NCBI GenBank assembly: GCA_021838305.1
Contig: JAKCEB010000006.1
Location: 1-40,209 of the forward strand
Source: Actinomycetes bacterium
GTDB taxonomy: Bacteria > Actinomycetota > Acidimicrobiia > Acidimicrobiales > Palsa-688
DNA: 40,209 nucleotides
Direction of reading: 5' to 3'
Numbering within the stretch: position 1 is the first letter of the stretch; each line of letters starts with the position of its first letter. This document shows, one piece after another, positions 9,019-18,845 of the stretch. The notes beneath the pieces are model-generated. The model was not told where the DNA came from. It searched no databases and saw only the letters and a list, made by a program, of their open reading frames with translations. The position numbers were made by a program, and so were the translations under genes.

Positions 9019-9867
9019 GTGACGACGGAACTACGCGACTCGGATCACCTCGACGTCCGGTCGATCGACCGGTTGAGGACGGAGCTCTCTCGCCTGGAGA
9101 ACGTGGTTGTAGCCTTCAGCGGAGGGGTCGACTCTGCCCTGCTTGCCTGGGTAGCAAACGACACGCTAGGCCCGGACAACGTCGTCCTGGCGACTGCGGT
9201 TTCGGCGTCGCTCGCCCCGGCGGAGCTCGAATCGTGCAGGGCCTTCGCAGGAAGATGGGGTCTCAACTGGCTGCAGGTCGGCACCGACGAAACGTCCCGC
9301 CCGGAATACGTTGCCAACGGCTCGGACCGCTGCTACCACTGTAAAAGTGCTCTGATGGACCGGCTCGGGCCGCTGGCGGCGAGTAGCGGCGCGGTTGTGG
9401 CGCTCGGCGTCAACGTCGATGACCTGTCGGAGCACCGTCCCGGTCAGATAGCAGCCCGAGAGCGCGGAGCGGTCTTTCCTATGGTCACAGCCGGCATGAC
9501 CAAACAGGCGGTTCGTGCCGCGGCACGTGAACTCGGCCTCGACGTTTGGGACAAGCCCGCCGCCGCATGCCTGGCGTCACGCGTACCATACGGAACCCCC
9601 GTCACCCTGGGCGTCCTCGGACGCGTAGCGCAAGCAGAAGCGGCTCTCGCAGCGCTCGGTTTCAGAGAGCTCCGGGTCCGCCACTACGGCGACGCTGCCA
9701 GGATCGAGGTTCCGGTAGATGCGCTCGAGCGTGTCGTGACGCTGCGGATGGACATCGTGGACGCCTTGAAGCAGGTCGGGTACCGCTACGTGACACTCGA
9801 CTTGGAGGGGCTGCGATCAGGAAACCTCAACGAAGGCCTGCTCAACGGAGGGATGGTAGCAAAATGA
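9019..9867 (+). CDS. larE: ATP-dependent sacrificial sulfur transferase LarE
   Basis: VVVAFSGGVDSALLAWVA (PP-loop SGGVDS), SDRCYHCKSALM, GVNVDDLSEHRPGQIAARERGAVFPM, KPAAACLASRVPYGTPVT: LarE family architecture. GTG start. Confidence 0.92.
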   Translation: MTTELRDSDHLDVRSIDRLRTELSRLENVVVAFSGGVDSALLAWVANDTLGPDNVVLATAVSASLAPAELESCRAFAGRWGLNWLQVGTDETSRPEYVANGSDRCYHCKSALMDRLGPLAASSGAVVALGVNVDDLSEHRPGQIAARERGAVFPMVTAGMTKQAVRAAARELGLDVWDKPAAACLASRVPYGTPVTLGVLGRVAQAEAALAALGFRELRVRHYGDAARIEVPVDALERVVTLRMDIVDALKQVGYRYVTLDLEGLRSGNLNEGLLNGGMVAK

Positions 9868-10109
9868 ATCAGACGTCGCCCCGAGTTCGCCTCACGTTTC
9901 CGACCGAGCTGGTCCCGAGACCGGTGATAGGCGAGCTGGCCCGCGACTTTGCGGTGCTCGCCAACATCCGACGTGCCGATGTAAGCGAGGACGTAGGCTG
10001 GATTGTCTGCGAGCTCGGCGGGGACCCTGACCGCGTGGCTGAGGCGATCACGTGGATGGAGGACATAGGGGTCAGCGTGGACCGCTTGGAGCACCCGCTG
10101 GAAAGCTGA
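9864..10109 (+). CDS. NIL-domain (ferredoxin-like) protein
   Basis: 82-codon ORF with ATGA coupling to larE: MNQTSPRVRLTFPTELVPRPVIGELARDFAVLANIRRADVSEDVGWIVCELGGDPDRVAEAITWMEDIGVSVDRLE resembles the standalone NIL domain. Confidence 0.8.
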   Translation: MNQTSPRVRLTFPTELVPRPVIGELARDFAVLANIRRADVSEDVGWIVCELGGDPDRVAEAITWMEDIGVSVDRLEHPLES

Positions 10110-11736
10110 GCGTCGGATGCTGCCCCGGCGAAACCGCTTTCGGCGACGCAAAGCCGAATGGTGACGATGGTGGCGGCCCGATTGCGGGAAGGATGATGGA
10201 GAACACGGCGCCTCCCCCAGGAGCGTTCGCAGCGTGCGCGCCCCCGCCGTGCTCAGCGGCGATAGCTGCGACGATGGACAGGCCGAGCCCTGACCCACTT
10301 CCGACACGTGCCTTGTCGCCTTGCCAGAAGCGATCGAAGACGTGGGAAAGCGCTTCGACGCTCAGCCCCGGCCCGTGATCACGAACCGAAAGGATGGCCG
10401 TCGTCCCCCGCCGAAAACACGCTACTTCGATTGGAGTCCCGCCAGGCGTATGGCGAAGAGCGTTGGTGAGCAGGTTCGAAACGGCCTGCCGGAGATGGGC
10501 GGCGTCGCCCATCACTTCGATGCTGCCGGGCGCGTCGAGCGCGATCGGGCGCGAGGGGTCTCCCGCCACTGCGTCGGTGCACGCGTCCGCAGCTATCACC
10601 ACGAGATTTGTCGGACGAGCTTCGAGCGTAGGCTGCTGATCTAGGCGGGCGAGGAGAAGCAGATCCTCTACGAGAACCTTCATCCTCGCCGACTCCTGCT
10701 CGATCCTGCGAAGGATCGTCGGCAGGTCCACCCGGGCCTGCTCGCCGTGCAGCCTGAAAAGTTCGGCGAAACCCTGTATCGACGTGAGCGGTGTGCGAAG
10801 CTCGTGTGAAGCGTCGGCTAGGAACTGACGAAGGCGAAGCTCGGTCGCTTCGCGCTCAGCGAAGGCGATCTCGAGACCGTCGAGCATCGTGTTGATCGCC
10901 GTTCCGAGCTCACCGACCTCGCTCCCCGGGTCGCCCGGATCCACGCGCTGGCGTAAGTCACCCGCGGAAATCTGACCGGCTGTGGCTGCCATCTTCTCTA
11001 GCGGCCTCAGACCCCGCCGCAAGAGCAGCCACGCACCCGCCGAGATGACGGCCACAAGAGCAGCTATAGCTGTCCCTTCGATTGCGAGCAGGCGGTCGAG
11101 CGCGTCCGTAACCTGAGTCGTCGGGGTGGCAAGGACGCTCGTGTCGCCGTTTCCCGCCGGTGAAACAAGAACTCGGAAACTGGTGGAGCCGCTCGTCGAG
11201 CCGACGGTCAGGATCTTCGACCCAGAGGCTATGGACTGTAGATTCGATGGAAGTGACGGGCGGGCCGCTCCAGTCTCGTACGAGCCGTGGGCTATCACGT
11301 TCCCGCCGGGTCCGATCAGCTCAGCGTACGAGCCCGGCGTGAACGCCGCTGACGCCCCGGCGAGGCCCCCGATGCGGGCGCCAGGGCCGGTGTAGCCGCC
11401 GCCCGGGCCGCCTTGGGAGGCGAAACCGCCAAATGCCGGAGGTATGGAGCCCCCCGAATCAGCATTCCCGGTGGCAGCCGCCCCGCCTTGCGCGCCGTCC
11501 GAAGTGTCAGGCATCGTCGGCCCGAAATGCGGCCCGGACGGAATGCCGTTCGGGTTCGCGACCCCGGCAGCAGTGTCGAGGTAAGCATCCACAAGTGTCA
11601 CAGAACTGCGCATCTCATTGTCCAGCAGGTGGTACTGCGAGCTGCGATAGGCGAAGTAGGTGGCCACGACGAAGGCGCCCTGGGCGAGGACGACCAGGGT
11701 GACAAGGGCAGCCACGAGCCGGGCACGAAGAGTCAA
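10072..11736 (-). CDS. Sensor histidine kinase (HAMP, HisKA, HATPase_c)
   Basis: ASHELRTPLTSIQGFAELFR (H-box), NLLTNALRHTPGG (N-box), VRDHGPGLS and GSGLGLSIVAAIAAEHGG. Gly/Pro-rich extracytoplasmic segment between two TM helices. Confidence 0.96.
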   Translation of the reverse strand: MTLRARLVAALVTLVVLAQGAFVVATYFAYRSSQYHLLDNEMRSSVTLVDAYLDTAAGVANPNGIPSGPHFGPTMPDTSDGAQGGAAATGNADSGGSIPPAFGGFASQGGPGGGYTGPGARIGGLAGASAAFTPGSYAELIGPGGNVIAHGSYETGAARPSLPSNLQSIASGSKILTVGSTSGSTSFRVLVSPAGNGDTSVLATPTTQVTDALDRLLAIEGTAIAALVAVISAGAWLLLRRGLRPLEKMAATAGQISAGDLRQRVDPGDPGSEVGELGTAINTMLDGLEIAFAEREATELRLRQFLADASHELRTPLTSIQGFAELFRLHGEQARVDLPTILRRIEQESARMKVLVEDLLLLARLDQQPTLEARPTNLVVIAADACTDAVAGDPSRPIALDAPGSIEVMGDAAHLRQAVSNLLTNALRHTPGGTPIEVACFRRGTTAILSVRDHGPGLSVEALSHVFDRFWQGDKARVGSGSGLGLSIVAAIAAEHGGGAHAANAPGGGAVFSIILPAIGPPPSSPFGFASPKAVSPGQHPTLSFPAGAPSGPR

Positions 11737-12485
11737 CTTCGGGGCAACCTCAAGCTGTAGCCCACTCCTCTGACAGTGTGAATGAGCGGTGGGCCGTCGC
11801 CGTCGACTTTCGCTCGCAGGTAACTGATGTAGGTATCGAGGACACTCGTGCTGGAACTGAACGTGTACTGCCAGACCTCTTCGAGTATCTGCTCACGGGT
11901 GAGGACTCGTCTGGCGTTACGCATCAGCAGGTGGAGCAACTTGTACTCGGTCGGGGTGAGCTCGATCAACCGGCCCTGCCTCCAAACGTCGCGAGAGTCC
12001 TCGTCGAGCTCGAGGTCTTCGAAGACGAGGCGTCTAGGCGTCGGCGTCGTCGCCCCGGACCGCCGCAGGACGGCGCGCACCCGCTCGACGAGCTCCTCCA
12101 CGCTGAAGGGCTTCGTCACGTAGTCGTCGCTACCGAGGCGCAGTCCCTCCACTTTGTCGGCTGTGGCGTCGCGGGCAGTGAGGAATATGATCGGGACGGC
12201 CCGGGCGGCTCCTTGGCTGTTGCGAAGGCGTCTGGCCACCTCGAACCCGTCGAGATCGGGCAGCATCACGTCGAGGACGACAAGATCGGGGACGACGTCG
12301 CCGATCGCGTCAATTGCCTCGCGCCCAGAGGACGCGCGGTCGACCGCGAACCCGCTGTAGCCGAGCGCCATCGCGACGAGCTCGGTGATATGGTCCTCGT
12401 CGTCTACGACGAGGACGCGCGGGGTCAGGGTACCCGGGACGGCCGACTGAGGTGAGGGCTGCGGAGCGCTGCGCACCTGGTCCAT
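11733..12485 (-). CDS. OmpR/PhoB-family response regulator
   Basis: VLVVDDEDHITELVAMALGYSGF...DLVVLDVMLPDLDGFEVARRLR...GSDDYVTKPFSVEELVERV, then winged-helix LTPTEYKLLHLLMRNARRVLTREQILEEVW. Overlaps the kinase start by 4 nt. Confidence 0.97.
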   Translation of the reverse strand: MDQVRSAPQPSPQSAVPGTLTPRVLVVDDEDHITELVAMALGYSGFAVDRASSGREAIDAIGDVVPDLVVLDVMLPDLDGFEVARRLRNSQGAARAVPIIFLTARDATADKVEGLRLGSDDYVTKPFSVEELVERVRAVLRRSGATTPTPRRLVFEDLELDEDSRDVWRQGRLIELTPTEYKLLHLLMRNARRVLTREQILEEVWQYTFSSSTSVLDTYISYLRAKVDGDGPPLIHTVRGVGYSLRLPRS

Positions 12486-12550
12486 GAAGCTTTAGTGTCG
12501 ATGCGCAAACTTTGAGAATCCTACGAGAACCCTTGGAAAAAGGACATAGT

Positions 12551-12805
12551 TCATCTGCCCTTGCGTCCCTTGCGCCGCTTCGACGGTGCCGGCAGGCCCG
12601 CGAGGCCGTCGGCCGTGTTCGCCATCCTCGTCGAAGGCCCCTGGGCCCATCCCGCGTCGGAGACGATTCGGGCTTCTTCGAAGATGCAACCCGGTGGGCA
12701 GTCGAAGGGGCTCTCGGTGTTGGCGGACAGCCGGCAGCGCTGGACTGACTCGCCGCTCGGCGTGCTCCTGGCGAGATAGTGACGGCAGTTGTCTCTGATA
12801 GTCAC
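12551..12805 (-). CDS. Short Cys-rich conserved protein, function unknown
   Basis: From GTG at 12805: VTIRDNCRHYLARSTPSGESVQRCRLSANTESPFDCPPGCIFEEARIVSDAGWAQGPSTRMANTADGLAGLPAPSKRRKGRKGR. Four ordered Cys (C...C...CPPGC) and a basic tail. Found inside a longer ORF-track entry (12551..12934) whose upstream part lies over the NUDIX gene. Confidence 0.65.
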   Translation of the reverse strand: MTIRDNCRHYLARSTPSGESVQRCRLSANTESPFDCPPGCIFEEARIVSDAGWAQGPSTRMANTADGLAGLPAPSKRRKGRKGR

Positions 12806-12848
12806 ATCCCGTATTCTGACACGACGCTTTGGTACTAACCTCGCGGCG

Positions 12849-13532
12849 ATGCCCGAGCGTCCGGTCAGCGAGGTGGACCTGGTCCGTTGGAGCGAAGCGC
12901 TCGCCGGTATCGCGAGGACCGGGCTGGCATTCACCGAGAGTCTCTACGAGCGGGAGCGCTTTGAGGAGGTTCTCAAAGTAGCGGCAGACATTAGGGTCGC
13001 CGCGTACCACGACAACGGTAGATTCGACCACGACGAGATCCTCGTCGGCTGGCTCGACAGCGTCGGGGCGGGGGTCTCGGGTTACGTGACGCCGAAGGTG
13101 ACGGTAGGCGCCCTGGTCGGCAACGACGACGGCCAGTTGCTCTTGATCCAGCGCGGCGACTCGGGAGTTTGGCTCTATCCGACGGGATGGGCCGACATCG
13201 GGTACTCCCCCGCGGAAGTCGTCGTGAAGGAGGTGGAGGAGGAGTCGGGGATCCACGCCGAGCCGCTCCGGCTGGTCGCCGTGTTCGACGGCCTGCGGCT
13301 CGGCTCGACCGGACTCCCCTTTTACTCGCTGGTTTTTCACTGCAAGGCAGTTGGGGGGACTTTGAGACCCCACCCGCTCGAAACCCGCGACGTCGGCTGG
13401 TTCTCCGAGGATGCTCTCCCGGAGCCGCTGGCGGGGGGAGGTCGCTGGGTTCGCCTAGCCTTCGACGCCATACGAGGCCTGCCGTGCGAAGTGGCGTTCG
13501 ACCGCCCTCGGCCGGCTACTTGGCGGAGCTGA
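12849..13532 (+). CDS. NUDIX hydrolase
   Basis: MPERPVSEVDLVRWSEALAGIARTGLAF... with Nudix-box-like GWADIGYSPAEVVVKEVEEESGI (E-E-S-G replaces the usual E-E-T-G). Confidence 0.92.
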   Translation: MPERPVSEVDLVRWSEALAGIARTGLAFTESLYERERFEEVLKVAADIRVAAYHDNGRFDHDEILVGWLDSVGAGVSGYVTPKVTVGALVGNDDGQLLLIQRGDSGVWLYPTGWADIGYSPAEVVVKEVEEESGIHAEPLRLVAVFDGLRLGSTGLPFYSLVFHCKAVGGTLRPHPLETRDVGWFSEDALPEPLAGGGRWVRLAFDAIRGLPCEVAFDRPRPATWRS

Positions 13533-13578
13533 GAACCTGCTCCGCCAATCGCTAGGGGTACGCGCCGCCCGGTCTCGT

Positions 13579-14133
13579 GTGGGAGTGGCGGAGCTGAAGG
13601 CAACGCTTGCGTCCCTAGGTGACGCCGGAGCGGTGGCGAAGGATCTCGACGCGACCGTCGATGAGGCGATGGCGACGGTCATCTCGCTCAGCCCGCTGTC
13701 GAACCCGCTCGGTGTGTCATACATGGATCGTCTCGCCAGGCCCATCGCGAGCCTTACGCCTGTCATCGGCGTCGCCCTCGTCGCGAGGGGCTACCTCGCC
13801 CATGTCGCGATCGAGAGGGATCCGGCTCGGTTCGGCCTCACTGACGTCCCGGTACTCGGCGACCTTCCTGAGCGCAAGAAGGGACGCCTACCTCAGGATC
13901 TCCTCTCGCGGGTCGTCAAGGCCAGCCGAGGGCGGTCCTTCCAAGCGATCTGCGCCCTGAACCCCCGACAGTGGGAGGCGCTGGTCATGTGCTTCACCAA
14001 GAGGGCGCACGATCTGGCGGGCACCGACGGCGAGTACGTGCCTACCGATGTCGTCGATGGGGTCGCGCGCTTCGCATGGGTCCTGCGACAGACAGACATC
14101 TTTTACGGATACGAACCTGAGCTCGCACACTGA
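13579..14133 (+). CDS. Conserved-looking hypothetical protein
   Basis: 184-aa ORF starting MGVAELKATLASLGDAGAVAKDLDATVDEAMATVISLSPL. Codon composition consistent with coding, placed between annotated genes on the compact map. No domain recognised. Confidence 0.7.
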   Translation: MGVAELKATLASLGDAGAVAKDLDATVDEAMATVISLSPLSNPLGVSYMDRLARPIASLTPVIGVALVARGYLAHVAIERDPARFGLTDVPVLGDLPERKKGRLPQDLLSRVVKASRGRSFQAICALNPRQWEALVMCFTKRAHDLAGTDGEYVPTDVVDGVARFAWVLRQTDIFYGYEPELAH

Positions 14134-14143
14134 GCGCTGACAG

Positions 14144-15022
14144 CTATTCGTTGCTGCGATGATCCTCTAGGAACCGTTCGACTTCGGCGGCGAGGCTCTG
14201 GGAGTCCATCAGCGGCATCCGGTCCTCCGCCGGGGTGTCCCCCCAGTCGGGGTCGTTCTGGCGTTCCAGAGCCGCCACATAGGCGGCAGCCTCAGCGTCG
14301 TCGGCTACTCGTTCGTCCACACGCCGCTCGTAGTCGCGTGCCGCTATTCGAAGCTCGTGTGCGTCCACGGGAGCCCCGAGGAGGTCGCTGGCCCGCTCCA
14401 CAAGCGCAAGGGCCGCCTTCGGTGAAGTCAGTTGATGCACGTAGTGAGGTACCGCAGCCCAAAACGACGCCGTCGGCAAACCGCACTGCCCCAGAGCGTT
14501 GCTGAGCACGCCGACGATACCGGTAGGGCCTTCGTAGCGCGGCTGGGAAAGCCCGAGGCGTTCGGCAAGCTCACGGTCGTCTGACGCGCCCGACACCCGG
14601 ACCGGTGCGCTGTGGGCTACATCGGCGAGCAAAGCTCCAAGCGTGATAGCCATCTCCGCGCCCAAACAAGTCGCCACCTCGGTGACGAGGCCGGCGAAGG
14701 TCTTCCAGCGCAGCTGCGGTTCTATTCCGCGGACGAGGACCAGATCGTGATGAGACCCCGGGATCCGGGCGCCGAGAATGTCGACATCCGGCCATACGAT
14801 CTCGCGAGAAGAGTCCTCCTTAAGGGCGACCTCCGGGCGCGTAGATGTGAAATCGTAGAACTGCTCCGCGTCGATCGTCGCGAGCCGCTCCGCCCTCCAC
14901 GCCCGACCTAGATACGACACCGCCAAGGAGGCTGCCTCACCAGCGTCATTCCAGCCTTCGAAGGCAAGGACGAGGATCGGCCTTCTGAGGGTGATCTCCT
15001 GTTCCCAGCGCAGCGACTGCAC
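14144..15022 (-). CDS. PAC2 family protein
   Basis: RPILVLAFEGWNDAGEAASLAVSYL...FYDFTSTRPEV...IVWPDVDILGA...ILVRGIEPQLRWKTFAGLV...LLADVAHSAPVRVSGAS: actinobacterial PAC2 proteins. Confidence 0.92.
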   Translation of the reverse strand: MQSLRWEQEITLRRPILVLAFEGWNDAGEAASLAVSYLGRAWRAERLATIDAEQFYDFTSTRPEVALKEDSSREIVWPDVDILGARIPGSHHDLVLVRGIEPQLRWKTFAGLVTEVATCLGAEMAITLGALLADVAHSAPVRVSGASDDRELAERLGLSQPRYEGPTGIVGVLSNALGQCGLPTASFWAAVPHYVHQLTSPKAALALVERASDLLGAPVDAHELRIAARDYERRVDERVADDAEAAAYVAALERQNDPDWGDTPAEDRMPLMDSQSLAAEVERFLEDHRSNE

Positions 15023-15089
15023 CCGTAGACACTACCCGCCGACCAACGACAATCGCGTTCGGACCGGGCGAAGCGCTAACTTCAGGTCG

Positions 15090-15530
15090 ATGTTTGTGAT
15101 CGAAGAGGCGACTTCGCCAACGCCGGAGATCGTGGAGGCCGTCGGGCGCCTTCTACCGTTCCTTTCGTCAAGTGCCCCACCCCCGAGCGTCGAGCAGGTC
15201 GGGGAGATCACCGGGTCGGCGGCTACCATCCTTCTGGTCGCACGGGACGGTGACGCTGGCCCGATAGTCGGAACCTTGACGCTCGCCCTGTTCCGGATCC
15301 CCACGGGAGTTCGGGCGTGGATTGAAGACGTCATAGCAGACGAGGCGGTGCGCGGACGGGGCTGCGGGGAGGCACTCACCCGAGCGGCACTGCGGATAGC
15401 GGCCGACCAGGGAGCCCGGACCGTCGAGCTCACGTCCCGGCCGTCGCGCGAGGCGGCCAACCGCCTTTACCGCAGGATCGGCTTCACGTCGAGGGATACA
15501 AACGTCTACCGCTACGAGCTTCCTGGCTGA
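15090..15530 (+). CDS. GNAT family N-acetyltransferase
   Basis: WIEDVIADEAVRGRGCGEALTRAALRIAADQGARTVELTSRPSREAANRLYRRIGFTSRDTNVYRYEL: GNAT acetyl-CoA loop (V-RGRGxGxAL) and C-terminal NRLYRRIGF. Confidence 0.93.
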   Translation: MFVIEEATSPTPEIVEAVGRLLPFLSSSAPPPSVEQVGEITGSAATILLVARDGDAGPIVGTLTLALFRIPTGVRAWIEDVIADEAVRGRGCGEALTRAALRIAADQGARTVELTSRPSREAANRLYRRIGFTSRDTNVYRYELPG

Positions 15531-15874
15531 CTATTTGGAGACGATGGACCGTGCTGAGCGGGGCCGGCGGCGAAGTCCGGGCCGAGCTCCTCCACCTCTA
15601 GCAAGGTGAAACCGTCGATGATCGTTCGGAGGACCTGGCGGGCGACCCTAGGGTCGAGCCCCTCCGATTCGGCGAGAGCTCCTATCCGCTCGAGCATCCT
15701 CTCTTCGCGCTCACGGTCCACGACCGCCATTCTTCGCGCGCGTTTGTAGTGGACCACTTGGCCTACCAGCCGCGATCGCTCGGCGAGGAGGGATATGAGC
15801 CGGCGGTCGACGTCGTCGATCCCTCGGCGTATGCCGTCGAGGTCCAGCTCCCCGGCTGTTCGGTCTTCCACCAT
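15512..15874 (-). CDS. Chorismate mutase (AroQ type)
   Basis: LDGIRRGIDDVDRRLISLLAERSRLVGQVVHYKRARRMAVVDREREERMLERIGALAESEGLDPRVARQVLRTIIDGFTLLE. Start ATG at 15874 chosen. Confidence 0.88.
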   Translation of the reverse strand: MVEDRTAGELDLDGIRRGIDDVDRRLISLLAERSRLVGQVVHYKRARRMAVVDREREERMLERIGALAESEGLDPRVARQVLRTIIDGFTLLEVEELGPDFAAGPAQHGPSSPNSQPGSS

Positions 15875-15984
15875 GCCATCATCGCGCAAGCGCCGGTGGC
15901 GCCTTGCGGGATCGATGGGCGCTCCGCTTCGATCCGCGGATAGCATGCGCCAGAAAAGAGTTCCTTTCTCCGATAGGGGGAGCA

Positions 15985-17253
<1,269 letters not shown>

Positions 17254-17261
17254 AGCTCTTG

Positions 17262-17276
17262 GGACGGGCCCCGTCC
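17262..17276 (+). terminator. Possible hairpin terminator 3' of gltA (GGACGG-GCC-CCGTCC)
   Basis: Perfect 6-bp stem with a 3-nt loop, 9 nt after the gltA stop, in the only convergent gap longer than 50 bp in this window. No U-tract. Confidence 0.35.
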
Positions 17277-17317
17277 GGGACTTTCGATCGGGCGGGATTT
17301 TCTAGCGCGATGTCTGT

Positions 17318-18196
17318 TCAGGGTTCGCCGGCCAGCGCCTTGGTCCGAAGTAGGCCTTCCTGGACGACCGACACCGCGAGGATCCCGTCTCGCGTGTAGA
17401 TGGTTCCTGTCGCTAGTCCGAGCGCGCCTGCGGCGCTCGGACTGTGCTGGTCGTATAGCAGCCAGTCGTCAGCGCGAAACGGTCGGTGGAACCACATAGC
17501 GTGGTCCAAGCTGACCTGTATGCCCTCGGTCCATATGAGACCATGGGGCATCATCACCGTGTCCAGGAGCGTCATGTCGCTCGCGTACGCCGCGAGGCAC
17601 GCGTGGGTCAACGGGTCGTCGGGCAACCGCCCGTCAGTCCGGAACCAAACTCGATGGGTTGGCGGGCGGGGGGTCGACTCGACCGGCGACGTTCGAAGTG
17701 GGATTCCCACATGGCGGACGTCCATCGGCCGAGGCCGGTCGAACCAGTCCCCGAGCTGCGACCGGTAAGGTTCCATCGCCTCCTCCCACGTGGGCAGTGT
17801 CTCGGGGTCGGGGACCGAAGGCATCTGCTCTTGATGTGAGACGCCGATCTCAGGCACGTGGAACGACGCGGACAGATGGAAGACAGGCTCGCCCTGCTGG
17901 ATAGCAGCGACCCTCCGGGTAGTAAAAGACCTTCCGTCACGGATCCGATCCACCTGGTAGAGGATCGGTATACGAGGATTTCCCGGGCGTAGGAAGTAGG
18001 CGTGCAGCGAGTGGACCGGTCGCTCGATGCCTCGGCCGTCGGCTACGGTCCGGCCCGCCGCCACGAGTGATTGCGCTGCGACCTGGCCTCCAAAGACCCG
18101 AAGCCGATGTTCGGGAGGGCTGAAACCCCGGTAAAGGTTCACTTCAAGCTGTTCGAGGTCGAGTAGCGCCACCAAGCTGTCCAGGGCCTCCGTCAT
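17318..18196 (-). CDS. tesB: Acyl-CoA thioesterase II (TesB-like)
   Basis: FSPPEHRLRVFGGQVAAQSLVAAGRTV, RPVHSLHAYFLRPGNPRIPILYQVDRIRDGRSFTTRRVAAIQQGEPVFHLSASF, SLDHAMWFHRPFRADDWLLYDQHSPSA, VVQEGLLR: TesB double-hotdog motifs. Confidence 0.96.
   Translation of the reverse strand: MTEALDSLVALLDLEQLEVNLYRGFSPPEHRLRVFGGQVAAQSLVAAGRTVADGRGIERPVHSLHAYFLRPGNPRIPILYQVDRIRDGRSFTTRRVAAIQQGEPVFHLSASFHVPEIGVSHQEQMPSVPDPETLPTWEEAMEPYRSQLGDWFDRPRPMDVRHVGIPLRTSPVESTPRPPTHRVWFRTDGRLPDDPLTHACLAAYASDMTLLDTVMMPHGLIWTEGIQVSLDHAMWFHRPFRADDWLLYDQHSPSAAGALGLATGTIYTRDGILAVSVVQEGLLRTKALAGEP
17415..17443. repeat. Perfect 11-bp inverted repeat inside tesB: AGTCCGAGCGC-GCCTGCG-GCGCTCGGACT
   Basis: Read directly; arms 17415-17425 and 17433-17443, 7-nt loop. 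Confidence 0.9.
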
Positions 18197-18308
18197 TCAT
18201 CCATCATGCCTCGGTGGGCGGATCCCGATGCAAGCCGACTGGCTTCGAGGCGAGGGTGCCCGGAAAACGCGACCGAACCGACGCGGCGACGCCCTGTAGA
18301 CTTGAGGA

Positions 18309-18827
18309 GTGCAATCTGTGGTCGGCCTCGCCCGCCAGAAGCTGGGAACACCGCTTGGGCAGAAGCTTTTCCGGTACTCGATGACGTCGGTTGTAGCGGT
18401 GCTGGTAAGCAACGCCTGCATCCTCTTTTTCGTCGGAGTCCTCAACATGGGCGTGATCTTGGCGAGCACGCTCTCGACGACGATAGCTACGATCCCGAGC
18501 TATCACCTGAACCGCAAATGGGCGTGGGGTAAGGACGGGAAGAGCCATTTGTGGAGGGAGGTCCTCCCGTTTTGGGCGTTGGCCCTGCTCGGCTGGGCGT
18601 TCTCTACGGTCGCTGTCGCTGTCGCTGACGCCTTCGCGAAGCATCACGACCTGACTCATACCGCCCGCACTTTGCTGATCGGAGCGGTCTATTTCGGTGC
18701 TTTCGGCGTGCTTTGGGTCGGAAAGTTCGTGATCTTCAACCGGCTGATGTTCGTCCCACACAGCCACCACAGCTCACACGGCGATTCTGTGCGTACGGGC
18801 ATCGCCGAATCGGTCGAAGTAGCCTGA
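18309..18827 (+). CDS. GtrA family membrane protein
   Basis: KLFRYSMTSVVAVLVSNACILFFVGVLNMGVILASTLSTTIATIPSYHLNRKWAWGKDGKSHLWREVLPFWALALLGWAFST...: GtrA family (YHLNRKWAWG). Confidence 0.9.
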   Translation: MQSVVGLARQKLGTPLGQKLFRYSMTSVVAVLVSNACILFFVGVLNMGVILASTLSTTIATIPSYHLNRKWAWGKDGKSHLWREVLPFWALALLGWAFSTVAVAVADAFAKHHDLTHTARTLLIGAVYFGAFGVLWVGKFVIFNRLMFVPHSHHSSHGDSVRTGIAESVEVA

Positions 18828-18845
18828 CAGACCCTGGCTGAGGCG

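Noticed and set aside
12492-13373. 293-aa minus-strand ORF overlapping the NUDIX gene
   Set aside because: Antisense shadow ORF typical of high GC; no motifs, and NUDIX on the plus strand is convincing.
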